Shown here one piece after another: positions 18,184 through 26,328 of a DNA stretch of 46,701 bases (positions are counted from its first letter, which is position 1; each line of letters begins with the position of its first letter). The notes beneath the pieces were generated by a model. The model was not told where the DNA came from and ran no database searches. It saw nothing but the letters and a program-made list of their open reading frames with translations. This DNA comes from an uncultured Clostridium sp. (GTDB lineage: Bacteria; Bacillota; Clostridia; TANB77; CAG-508): contig CANTGH010000012.1 in NCBI GenBank assembly GCA_947653235.1, positions 1 through 46,701 on the forward strand, read 5' to 3'. The translations under genes and the position numbers were made by a program.

Positions 18184-18212
18184 TTGACATAACTTAAAAA
18201 ATATGATATACT
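18184..18212 (+). promoter_or_regulatory. Strong sigma-A promoter P1 of a small-peptide unit
   Basis: TTGACA (18184-18189), 17-bp spacer, TATACT (18207-18212). It lies in the gap after pilC and directs transcription through two hairpins toward the small ORF at 18366. Confidence 0.7.
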
Positions 18213-18233
18213 AAAAGGTGAGGGTATTTTTTT

Positions 18234-18294
18234 GAGAAATCATCAAAAAAGGGTGATTTCTCGATTTTTTCTCTAATTTTGTGAAAATTAGAGA
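18234..18294 (+). promoter_or_regulatory. Two consecutive perfect hairpins in the P1 leader
   Basis: Hairpin 1 (18234-18262) pairs GAGAAATCA with TGATTTCTC and is followed by GATTTTTT, so it can act as a terminator or attenuator. Hairpin 2 (18270-18294) is a perfect 11-bp stem (TCTCTAATTTT) with a 3-nt loop. Hairpin 1 could also serve as the pilC terminator. Confidence 0.6.
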
Positions 18295-18301
18295 AAACTT
18301 C

Positions 18302-18330
18302 TTGCCAAAATGAAAATGATTGGTTATAAT
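18302..18330 (+). promoter_or_regulatory. Sigma-A promoter P2 directly before the small ORF
   Basis: TTGCCA (18302-18307), 17-bp spacer, TATAAT (18325-18330). A start near 18337 would give a leader of about 30 nt before the ATG at 18366. Confidence 0.65.
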
Positions 18331-18365
18331 CAAATTGACACAACCAAAAAAAGGAGAAACTAAAG

Positions 18366-18467
18366 ATGAAAAGAATTTCAAGATTCAAAAAAATGGCTGA
18401 AAGCCTTGCAGGAGTATATATATATATACGAATAGTTTTACAAGAAAAAATAACAGGGATATATTAA
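18366..18467 (+). CDS. Small cationic peptide, 33 aa, unknown
   Basis: A short frame starting MKRISRFKKMAESLAG and ending KITGIY, with AAGGAG 9 nt upstream. It has its own tandem promoters and a terminator that begins at its stop codon, so it is a complete transcription unit. The N-terminus is strongly basic and the middle (about residues 15-25) is hydrophobic with alternating Tyr/Ile. Layout and charge recall small membrane-active peptides of type I toxin systems, but no antisense antitoxin was identified and a signalling or pilus-related peptide is equally possible. No relative is recognised. Confidence 0.5.
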   Translation: MKRISRFKKMAESLAGVYIYIRIVLQEKITGIY

Positions 18468-18507
18468 AAAAAGATAGTTTACAAACATAGTTTGAGCTAT
18501 CTTTTTT
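18467..18507 (+). terminator. Intrinsic terminator of the small-peptide unit
   Basis: AAAAAAGATAG (18467-18477) pairs perfectly with CTATCTTTTTT (18497-18507), with the T run as part of the stem. Confidence 0.85.
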
Positions 18508-18539
18508 CTATATATAAAATTTTAAAGGAGGAAAAATTT

Positions 18540-19295
18540 ATGAACAAAAAAAGAAATAGCGGAATTACACTAATTGCATTAGTCATTACGATTATTGTAC
18601 TTTTAATTTTAGCAGGTGTTAGCTTGAGCCTAGTTGCAGGCGAAAATGGAATTTTAAAACGTGCGACAAATGCGGTTGACAAAAACAATCAAGCACAAAT
18701 TAACGAAGAAGTAGAACTTGCTATGGCAGATTTGAAAACGGCGTATTATGAGGATTTTTACGACAAAGGAACAACAACTGATTCTTGGGTAGATTATGCT
18801 AAAAAGCACTTAGGAACAGGAGTTGCTACCAATAATGGAAATTTGACGTTAGAAGGAACGCAAGTAACATACACAGATAGCAAAGGAAAACCAGCGACTG
18901 GAACATTTGATAGTCAAACTGGTAAAGTTACGATAACTAATATGAATCCAGAACCAAAGAAAACCATTGATTTTACACTTAAAGTAATGGCTAATATTGA
19001 CGGAAGTAGTAGCGAGAAATCTTTTTCTTTTACTGCCTACGAAAATGAAACATGGGGGCATTGGCTAACGAGAATGTCAAAGTCAGAATTAGACTCGATA
19101 AAGGAGATAAGGAATATGGCAGGTGATAGGTTTTCAGAGGCATTTAGAGAGTATAATGATGATGCGACAAACGAGCTTTTTGAAACTCAGTCATATGTTT
19201 ATAGTTGGAGTATTAGACAAGCTGATAGTGTTTGTAGAGCAAATGATCGAATTGAGTCAGAGGAATATGTATTTTTTGTAGAGACTATAAGTTAG
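18540..19295 (+). CDS. Second type IV prepilin-like protein
   Basis: A 251-aa prepilin. The leader KKRNSG is followed by ITLIALVITIIVLLILAG, and then GENGILKRATNAVDKNN, near identical to the pilin at 11509; again Ala stands at +5 in place of Glu. Beyond about residue 140 it has an extra C-terminal domain not found in the first pilin (IDFTLKVMANIDGSSSE onward), so it may be a minor or adhesive pilin. AAAGGAGG precedes the ATG at 18540, which I prefer to the upstream ATG at 18492 inside the preceding terminator. A terminator follows at 19307. Confidence 0.85.
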   Translation: MNKKRNSGITLIALVITIIVLLILAGVSLSLVAGENGILKRATNAVDKNNQAQINEEVELAMADLKTAYYEDFYDKGTTTDSWVDYAKKHLGTGVATNNGNLTLEGTQVTYTDSKGKPATGTFDSQTGKVTITNMNPEPKKTIDFTLKVMANIDGSSSEKSFSFTAYENETWGHWLTRMSKSELDSIKEIRNMAGDRFSEAFREYNDDATNELFETQSYVYSWSIRQADSVCRANDRIESEEYVFFVETIS

Positions 19296-19306
19296 TTTAT
19301 CTATTC

Positions 19307-19337
19307 ACGGAAATAATTGAAATTATTTCCGTTTTTT
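19307..19337 (+). terminator. Intrinsic terminator after the second pilin
   Basis: ACGGAAATAAT and ATTATTTCCGT form an 11-bp stem with a 4-nt loop followed by a T run. Confidence 0.88.
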
Positions 19338-19370
19338 AATTTCTATGCCTACAACTGGAAAATTTTCTTA

Positions 19371-19399
19371 TTGACAAGCCTCCAATTAACTTATATAAT
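19371..19399 (+). promoter_or_regulatory. Full-consensus sigma-A promoter of ogg
   Basis: TTGACA (19371-19376), 17-bp spacer, TATAAT (19394-19399), an exact match to consensus. The expected start near 19406 leaves only about 11 nt before the ATG at 19417, so the mRNA has an unusually short leader. Confidence 0.8.
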
Positions 19400-19416
19400 A
19401 AAAATAGGGATATAAA

Positions 19417-20284
19417 ATGAGAAAACAAGAATATATTTTAGAAAAACAAACTTCTTTTCAAGTAAAACATATTTTTGAATGTGGTCAATGTTTTCGTTGG
19501 CATAAGAACGAGGATGGAAGCTATACAGGAGTTGTCAAAGGTACCGTTATTCAGGTGATTCAGCAAGGGGAAAGGATTATTTTTAAAGGAATTGGCGAAA
19601 ATGACCTTAAAACACTTGTAGACGATTATTTTGATTTAGACAACAATTATTATCAGATTAAGAAAAGCTTGTCTAAAATCGACGATTTTATGCGAATGAG
19701 TACTGAGTTTGGAGAGGGTATTCGAATTTTGCATCAAGATTTGTGGGAATGTATGATTTCTTTTATTATTTCAGCGAATAACAATATTCCAAGAATTAAA
19801 AAAATTATTGAAAAGATGGCAAAAGAATATGGGCAAAAGATTGAATGGGAGGGAAAAGTTTATTATACTTTTCCAACTCCGCAAGAGCTTTGCAAAGCTA
19901 GTATAGAAGATTTACGTACTTGTGGATTGGGTTTTCGTGATAAAAGAGTTTTTGCTACAACTCAAAAAATTGTGCAAAATGAAATCGACTTGGAAAAAAT
20001 GAAACAAATTGATGATACACGGTTTACTACGAAAAGAGCTTTTAACATTAGAGGGGATTGGTCCCAAAGTGGCAGATTGCATTTTACTTTTTGCTTTGAA
20101 GAGATGGGATGTTTTTCCAGTGGATGTTTGGGTGCGTAGAGTGATGAATGAATTATACATACACCAAGAAAATGAAACGAAAGTAAGCAATCAAATGTTA
20201 CAACAGTTGGCACAAGAAAAATTTTTAGATTTAGCAGGAATAGCACAACAATATTTGTTTTATTGGAAGCGTGAAATGGCTTAA
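19417..20284 (+). CDS. ogg: 8-oxoguanine DNA glycosylase, interrupted by a +1 frameshift at CGG
   Basis: An OGG1-type base-excision repair glycosylase/AP lyase that removes 8-oxoguanine. The first frame gives residues 1-201 (FECGQCFRWHKNEDGSYTG, then SFIISANNNIPRIKKII). The helix-hairpin-helix and active site lie in the +1 frame: LEGIGPKVADC with catalytic Lys at about 217, and FPVDVW with the conserved Asp at about 236. The frames join if the C of CGG at 20020-20022 is skipped, giving a 288-aa protein of normal size. Without a shift, frame 0 ends at 20139 and the enzyme lacks its catalytic Lys. It may be recoded rather than dead. Confidence 0.85.
20017..20023 (+). other. Putative +1 recoding site in ogg (ACA C GGT)
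   Basis: Frame 0 reads ACA CGG TTT; skipping the C gives ACA GGT TTA and continues into the conserved half of OGG (GLLRKELLTLEGIGPKVADC). The shift must lie between a +1-frame stop near 20000 and the RKELL segment at about 20027, and the CGG is inside that window. Confidence 0.6.
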
Positions 20285-20308
20285 AAATGACGAAAGGAAC
20301 AGGAAACT

Positions 20309-21490
20309 ATGAAATCAAAAAATCAAAATGGATTTTTACATAGAATTGCGTATGGCTTGATTTTTATTATTTTTGTAATGACAGTTTATGCTTGTTTGGA
20401 TATTTTAAATTTAATTAATGTGCCAGAAAAATATCGTATTTCGAGCTGGTTATCGAATATCTCAATTGACAATACGCAAAAACTAGAAGATACTTCCATG
20501 GAAGATTTGACAAAAAAAGTAAGAATTGAAATTGAAAATGCAACCAATACAACTTCTCATACTAATTTTGATCTTTCACAAATCAATGCATATCCTTCAG
20601 AGCCTTTACATTCTGCTACCATTGAACAATCTTCTGATTTTTTGTATTATGATCAATTAGATGATTATGCCAAAATTATTTATAAAGAATTAGAGAAAAA
20701 TTTAGATAACATGAAAACAGGTACATATAATGTGCAATTTGGAAGCACATTTGATGATTTGCTTCATCAAGAAGAAGGAGAAGAAATTTTAAACCAATCA
20801 TTTCAACTTGCAATTAATGCATTAAATTTTGATAAACCAGATTTGTTTTATCTAGATGTTTCGAAAATTTATCTATTAACCAAAATAACTACTAAACTTT
20901 GGACAACAACTTATGAGGTAGAAATTGGATCGAGTCAAGGAGTGAGCTATTTAAACCAACAGTTTGCTAATCAAGAAGAGGTAGAAAGAGCAATTAAGAA
21001 TGTTCAAGATGAAAGACAACGAATAAAAAATACTTTAAATGGAACCATGGAAAATCAAATTAGGGGAGTTCATGATTATCTAATTGACAAATTAGACTAT
21101 GATAGCACACTTTCCAAAGATAATATTTATAATATCTATGGTGCTTTAATCAATCGTGTTACAGTTTGTGAAGGCTATGCACGTAGTTTCAAATATATGA
21201 TGGATGACTTAGGAATTCCTTGTTTAATTGCTTGTGGAACAGCTATTAATAGTAGTGGAAAAATGGAAAATCATGCTTGGAATTATGTGCGACTAAACGG
21301 AAATTGGTATGCTATGGATGTGACTTGGGATGATCCAATTATTGTCGGAAATGGCTATATTAGTAAAAGTGTGAATTATAAATATTACTTAAAAGGATCC
21401 AATGAGTTCTTTACCAATCATACGGAAGATGGAAAGATTGTAGGAGATGCCAATTTTAAATATCCAACGTTATGCCCTGCCAATTATTAA
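20309..21490 (+). CDS. Membrane-anchored transglutaminase-like protein
   Basis: A 393-aa protein with one N-terminal transmembrane helix (about residues 10-30), a long extracytoplasmic region, and a C-terminal transglutaminase-like cysteine-protease fold. The triad is visible: Cys in VTVCEGYARSF (about 287), His in NHAWNYV (about 322) and Asp in MDVTWDDP (about 337). Such proteins usually act as proteases or peptidases outside the cell; the substrate is unknown. It follows ogg by 24 bp and precedes addB by 16 bp, so it probably shares their transcript. Confidence 0.85.
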   Translation: MKSKNQNGFLHRIAYGLIFIIFVMTVYACLDILNLINVPEKYRISSWLSNISIDNTQKLEDTSMEDLTKKVRIEIENATNTTSHTNFDLSQINAYPSEPLHSATIEQSSDFLYYDQLDDYAKIIYKELEKNLDNMKTGTYNVQFGSTFDDLLHQEEGEEILNQSFQLAINALNFDKPDLFYLDVSKIYLLTKITTKLWTTTYEVEIGSSQGVSYLNQQFANQEEVERAIKNVQDERQRIKNTLNGTMENQIRGVHDYLIDKLDYDSTLSKDNIYNIYGALINRVTVCEGYARSFKYMMDDLGIPCLIACGTAINSSGKMENHAWNYVRLNGNWYAMDVTWDDPIIVGNGYISKSVNYKYYLKGSNEFFTNHTEDGKIVGDANFKYPTLCPANY

Positions 21491-21506
21491 AATAAATGGA
21501 GAAAAT

Positions 21507-24500
21507 ATGAGTGAAAAACAAACGAAACTGAATTTGATTTATGGAAAAAGTGGAACGGGAAAAAGTGAATTTATTTATCGTGATATAGACAAAAAAATCG
21601 AGCAATTTAAGCACATTTTTATCATTGTTCCAGAACAAAGCAATTTAACAAGTGAGAAAAAATTTTTTGAAATTACAGGTAGAAAATCGTTATTTCAGGT
21701 GGAAGTTTTGACGCTAAGCAGAATGGCTTATCGACTAGCAAATGAGCTGGGTCAAGAGGCGAAGCATTTGTCCAAAGTTGGCAAATCCATGATGATTTAT
21801 GATTTGTTAGATAAACATAAAAAACAACTTCATTTTCTAGGTAAATCCGACAAAAATATAGAAATAGTTGACCAAATGTTGACCGAATTTAAAAAACACC
21901 GTATTACGGTAGAAGACTTGAAAAATCTGGAATTACAAGACAAATACACAACTTTAAAATTAAAAGATATTTTAATGTTATATGAAACATACGAAGAACG
22001 CTTAGCTCAGCGTTTTATTGATGAAAGTGATGAATTAACTGAGTTAGGCAAACAAATACAAAATTCACATATGTTTGAAAATACAAGCATTTATATGGAT
22101 GAATTTTTTGGATTTACGCCACAAGAATTTATGATTTTTGAAGAATTGCTAAAAAAATGCGATGAGATGACTGTTACAGTTGCATTAGACGAAATTGAAA
22201 GTAGACGAAAAAAGGAAAATGACATTTTTTATTTCAATCGAAAATATGCTAAAAAGATTTTGGAAGTTGCGGATTGTCAAAATTGTAAGATTCATTTGGT
22301 TAATTTAAGGGAAAGGTATCGTTTTAAAAATTCAGAATTGCTGACTTTGGAGAAAAATTTTGTTGCACAAGGCGATCAATATGAAATGCAAACAGAAAAT
22401 ATTGAATTATTTTTAGCGAGTAATCCATATTCTGAAGTAGAAAATGTGGCACAAAATATCCACAATTTGGTGAAAAATGGTGGATACCAATACCACGAAA
22501 TAGGTATGATTGTCAATGATATGGATAATTATGCACAAGATGCTAAAGCAATTTTTAACCAATACGAAATTCCGATTTTTATTGATGAAAAAAAGGATTT
22601 AAACCAAAATATTTTGATACGCTTTGTGTTAAGTTTATTGGAGATTTTCGAGCAAAATTGGTCGTATGATGCAGTTTTTAATTATCTAAAAATTGGACTT
22701 TTGCGATTGGATGATTACGATATTTGTGTTTTAGAAAATTACTGCAGAAAATGGGGGATTCGTGGTGTTAAATGGAAACAGCCATTTTGTTATGAACCAT
22801 TAAATGATTGCCAAGAAAAGTTGGAAAGCATAAGAAAACAAGTCGTAGAACCACTTGTGGTATTCCAGCAAAGTTTTATGCAAAATAAAACGGTTTTGGA
22901 ACTGACACAAACGATTGAGAACTTTTTAATTGAGCATGAAATTGTAGAAAATTTGGATGCTAAAATCAAAAAATGTGGCAAAATAGAAGTGTCGAACGAG
23001 TATAACACAAGTTACAAAATTTTGGTGATGATTTTAGAAGAAATGGTGGAACTTTTTGGTGAGGAAAAAATCACATTTGAAAAATACGAAGGATTATTGA
23101 AAGTTGGAATACAAGCTTCTGAATTAGGGAAAATTCCTGCTACACAAGATCAAGTCATTTTAGGTGATACCGAACGAACGAGAAGTAACAAAATAAAAGC
23201 TTTATTTGTACTTGGTATGAATGATGGATTATTTCCTAAAACCACCAAACAGGAAGGTTATCTAAACGACAGTGACCGTATTTTGCTAGCTCAAAATGGC
23301 GTGGAGCTTGCTAAAACAACATTGGACAACGTGTATGAAAGTCAATTTAATCTTTATCGAACCTTGACTATTCCAGAGGAAAAGTTGTTTTTAAGCTATT
23401 GCTCTTCAGATAAAGATGGTAATTCCATTCGTCCTTCGATTATTTTAAAAAAGGTAAAACGTATTTTTCCACATCTAACACAAAAAAGTGATGTGATTGA
23501 AAAAAGACCAGTTATTACTAATGAAAAGGCAACATTTGAGACAGCTTTGCAGATGTATCAGGCTTATTTAGAAGGGAAAGAAATTGATGAAAAATGGAAA
23601 CAACTTTTAGTTTATTTTTATCACAAAAACAAAAAAGAGTTTACGAGAGCAGTCTCTGGCATGAATTATACAAATAAAGCAGAAAGAATAAGTTGGCAAA
23701 ACATTCAGAAAATGTATGGTACCAATTTAAGAACTACGATTTCTAGACTAGAAAATTATCGTCGATGTCCTTTTTCTTTTCATATGACATATGGTCTAAA
23801 ATTAAAAGAAAACGATGCATTTCGAATGAGAACGATTGATACAGGTTCTTTCATGCATGAAGTCATAGATGCTTTTTTTCAATTTGTTGATGAAAATGAG
23901 TTAGATATTAAAACAATTTCAGAAGTGCAAGTCGAGAAAATAGTTTATCAAATTTTAGATGAAATCTTACAAACATCACGTTATTATTTATTTACAAGTT
24001 CTGCAAAATTTCGTTTGTTGACAAGAAGATTGAAAAAAGTTGTATTACAATCTATACATTATATCGTGTATTCTTTAAAATATAGTGATTTTAAGCCGAT
24101 TGGTCATGAAGTAGAATTTGGCGAGAAAAGTGAGTATAAGCCAATCAAATGGCAATTAGATTCGGGTGAAACTATCGAGATTGTCGGAAAAATTGACCGA
24201 GTAGATGTTGGAAAAATAAATGACCAAGAATATGTTCGCATTATAGATTATAAATCTCAAATCAAAAAAATGGATTTAAATCAAGTGGTAGCAGGCTTGC
24301 AAATTCAATTAATGACCTATTTAGATGCCATTGCAGAGCAAAAACAAATTCAGCCAGCGGGAGTATTATATTTAGGTTTAGTGGAAAATATCATCAAAGC
24401 CAAAAAAAATTTGGAGCCAGAAGAAATTGAAAAGGAAATTCGAAAAAGTTTTAAAATGCAAGGTTTGCTTTTAGCAGATGTCAAAGTTGTTAAAATGATG

Positions 24501-24824
24501 GACAATCAGTTAGAACAAGGTTATTCAGATATTGTTCCAGTTTATCTAGGGAAAGATGGTATTTCTAGCAAATTGTCTAGTGTGGCAACATTAGAGGAGT
24601 TTGAAGCATTACAAAAAAAAGTCAAGAAAATTATTCGACAAATCTGTGTTGAAATTTTAAGTGGAAAAATTGATATTAAACCATACCATTACCAAGATAA
24701 AACTGGCTGTGATTATTGCCAGTATAAATCTATTTGTATGTTTAATCCCAATATGAAAGGAAATGAATATAGTTATATCAAACATAAAAATCAGCATGAA
24801 ATTCTAAACGAAATAACAATGTAG
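21507..24824 (+). CDS. addB: Helicase-exonuclease AddAB, subunit AddB
   Basis: The AddB subunit of the double-strand-break processing nuclease. The 1105-aa product has Walker A GKSGTGKS near the N-terminus and a C-terminal RecB-type nuclease domain (IDYKSQIKKMD). The iron-sulphur cysteines C754 (RCPFSF) and C1068, C1071, C1077 (CDYCQYKSIC) surround the nuclease as in known AddB. The ATG at 21507 is used because GGAG precedes it; the frame opens upstream inside the transglutaminase gene. No addA gene is next to it: a bidirectional terminator follows and the next gene converges, which is unusual since addB and addA are commonly paired. Confidence 0.93.
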   Translation: MSEKQTKLNLIYGKSGTGKSEFIYRDIDKKIEQFKHIFIIVPEQSNLTSEKKFFEITGRKSLFQVEVLTLSRMAYRLANELGQEAKHLSKVGKSMMIYDLLDKHKKQLHFLGKSDKNIEIVDQMLTEFKKHRITVEDLKNLELQDKYTTLKLKDILMLYETYEERLAQRFIDESDELTELGKQIQNSHMFENTSIYMDEFFGFTPQEFMIFEELLKKCDEMTVTVALDEIESRRKKENDIFYFNRKYAKKILEVADCQNCKIHLVNLRERYRFKNSELLTLEKNFVAQGDQYEMQTENIELFLASNPYSEVENVAQNIHNLVKNGGYQYHEIGMIVNDMDNYAQDAKAIFNQYEIPIFIDEKKDLNQNILIRFVLSLLEIFEQNWSYDAVFNYLKIGLLRLDDYDICVLENYCRKWGIRGVKWKQPFCYEPLNDCQEKLESIRKQVVEPLVVFQQSFMQNKTVLELTQTIENFLIEHEIVENLDAKIKKCGKIEVSNEYNTSYKILVMILEEMVELFGEEKITFEKYEGLLKVGIQASELGKIPATQDQVILGDTERTRSNKIKALFVLGMNDGLFPKTTKQEGYLNDSDRILLAQNGVELAKTTLDNVYESQFNLYRTLTIPEEKLFLSYCSSDKDGNSIRPSIILKKVKRIFPHLTQKSDVIEKRPVITNEKATFETALQMYQAYLEGKEIDEKWKQLLVYFYHKNKKEFTRAVSGMNYTNKAERISWQNIQKMYGTNLRTTISRLENYRRCPFSFHMTYGLKLKENDAFRMRTIDTGSFMHEVIDAFFQFVDENELDIKTISEVQVEKIVYQILDEILQTSRYYLFTSSAKFRLLTRRLKKVVLQSIHYIVYSLKYSDFKPIGHEVEFGEKSEYKPIKWQLDSGETIEIVGKIDRVDVGKINDQEYVRIIDYKSQIKKMDLNQVVAGLQIQLMTYLDAIAEQKQIQPAGVLYLGLVENIIKAKKNLEPEEIEKEIRKSFKMQGLLLADVKVVKMMDNQLEQGYSDIVPVYLGKDGISSKLSSVATLEEFEALQKKVKKIIRQICVEILSGKIDIKPYHYQDKTGCDYCQYKSICMFNPNMKGNEYSYIKHKNQHEILNEITM

Positions 24825-24856
24825 GGACAGAAGTTTGATTAAAATTGATTAATAAA

Positions 24857-24895
24857 ACAACGGATATTCCAAATTTTGGAATATCCGTTGTTTTT
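24857..24895. terminator. Bidirectional intrinsic terminator
   Basis: A perfect 16-bp stem (ACAACGGATATTCCAA and its complement) with a short AT loop, flanked by T on one side and A on the other, so it can end both addB and the convergent gene at 24902. Confidence 0.9.
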
Positions 24896-24901
24896 GCGGT
24901 T

Positions 24902-26065
24902 TTAGAAAAATAAGCATGCAAGAGCTGGATAAGAGTAATCTTGAGAAAAGCGAATCGCTTCCCATGAATCAGTTTTAGAATGATATAAAACAACGGAATC
25001 ATAATATCTTGTTATACATGTGGCTAAAGGAAATGGCAAAGCGTCTAATACTTTTTTGGCTTTGGTGCAGTCCCTAAGATAAAAAGTTTTAGGGGGATCA
25101 TAGGAGGATTTGTCAATGTTGCTGGGTAAATTATGCTGAGAATAGTTTAAACTTTTCCAGTCTATTTTCTTATAGGTCTGATAGGGAATAAGGGCAACAA
25201 AATGTTCGATTACTGTATTAATAGTACAAACAGAATAAGTTTCCTCTACTTTATAAACATCATAAACTTGTAAATTTTTATTTATTACCACATGAAGTTT
25301 TCCATTTTTAGAAGAAGGGTCTGAAAATCTAATAATAGAATTATCTAAATTATAAAGAAGTTTATTGTGAAGGATTGTAATTAAGTTTTCAAACTCCTGA
25401 GATACTATATTGTAAGTTGCTTTTCTAATAATATTTTCTATTGTTTCTCCCGAAATTACTCTTTCACTTAGCATTAAACCTTGTTCGGTTGTATACAAAA
25501 CATAAGTAAGATGATATTTTCGGATAACAGCTACAGTATTATCTGGAAAATCAATTAGTTCTTTTAGTTCATAGAAAACATCTGATGATTCAAAATATTT
25601 TGACAACAAGTTTCTAACAAATGTTATTTCTTCATTTTCTTTATTTGGCTTTATAAAAGCTCGATCGTAATGAGTGTAGTGGAAGCCTTCACAAAAACGA
25701 AGTTCTAAATAAGAACAATTTTTAGCCTCGATTGATCCTGTCATATGTCTTTTCCAGTCTATTTTGTTAAAAGTATCTTGTAGAAATGGATTGTGACTGT
25801 GAAATTCTGGAAGGCAGTCAGACATTTGAATTAGCTTTGGCGCAAAAGTCTTGGCGTCCAAAATGTAATATTGCCCATTTAAGTAAAATACAGTAGTTGT
25901 GACAAACTTTGGATAACGAACATTTGGTCGAATTTCTTCCTCATAAAGAGTGGAACAGATAGAAGAAGGAAAAGTATTTTCCAAAGACTTTTTCATAAAG
26001 TATTTTACAGTGTCACACCAATCAACACTGCTCACCGTTTTTTCTGTAATATTAAATAACCGCAT
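24902..26065 (-). CDS. Uncharacterised protein, 387 aa
   Basis: I do not recognise this protein. It has no signal peptide or transmembrane helix and seems cytoplasmic. Two stretches resemble each other, FNKIDWKRHM (about residue 101) and YKKIDWKSLN (about residue 299), each followed by a Tyr/Asp/Phe-rich section, hinting at a diverged internal duplication. A good AAAGGAGAG site precedes the ATG and a strong promoter lies upstream. It is a single-gene unit, convergent with addB and divergent from pgeF. Base composition is like its neighbours. Confidence 0.7.
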   Translation of the reverse strand: MRLFNITEKTVSSVDWCDTVKYFMKKSLENTFPSSICSTLYEEEIRPNVRYPKFVTTTVFYLNGQYYILDAKTFAPKLIQMSDCLPEFHSHNPFLQDTFNKIDWKRHMTGSIEAKNCSYLELRFCEGFHYTHYDRAFIKPNKENEEITFVRNLLSKYFESSDVFYELKELIDFPDNTVAVIRKYHLTYVLYTTEQGLMLSERVISGETIENIIRKATYNIVSQEFENLITILHNKLLYNLDNSIIRFSDPSSKNGKLHVVINKNLQVYDVYKVEETYSVCTINTVIEHFVALIPYQTYKKIDWKSLNYSQHNLPSNIDKSSYDPPKTFYLRDCTKAKKVLDALPFPLATCITRYYDSVVLYHSKTDSWEAIRFSQDYSYPALACLFF

Positions 26066-26121
26066 AAATTAATCTCTCCTTTCTAAGTAGAAAAAATAAA
26101 AATATAATAATTTACATAACT

Positions 26122-26150
26122 ATAATAGCACGATATTAGCTAAATGTCAA
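26122..26150 (-). promoter_or_regulatory. Sigma-A promoter of the 387-aa protein gene
   Basis: On the minus strand TTGACA (26150-26145), 17-bp spacer, TATTAT (26127-26122). Confidence 0.75.
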
Positions 26151-26167
26151 GAAGTAAGTATAAATAC

Positions 26168-26196
26168 TAGACAAAAAGGAATAAAAGCATTATAAT
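26168..26196 (+). promoter_or_regulatory. Sigma-A promoter toward pgeF
   Basis: TAGACA (26168-26173), 17-bp spacer, TATAAT (26191-26196). It is back to back with the minus-strand promoter; their -35 boxes are 17 bp apart. The leader to the ATG at 26329 would be about 125 nt, with no hairpin I can support. Confidence 0.6.
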
Positions 26197-26328
26197 AAAA
26201 ATACAATCCAATAGGAGCTAGGGGAGAATTTTTGTAAAGAACGCAGAGAAAAACTAAGTAAATACAAGGGATTGACTTAGAAGAAGAGAGACTTTTCATA
26301 ATAAACTATAAAATGAAAGGATAAATTT

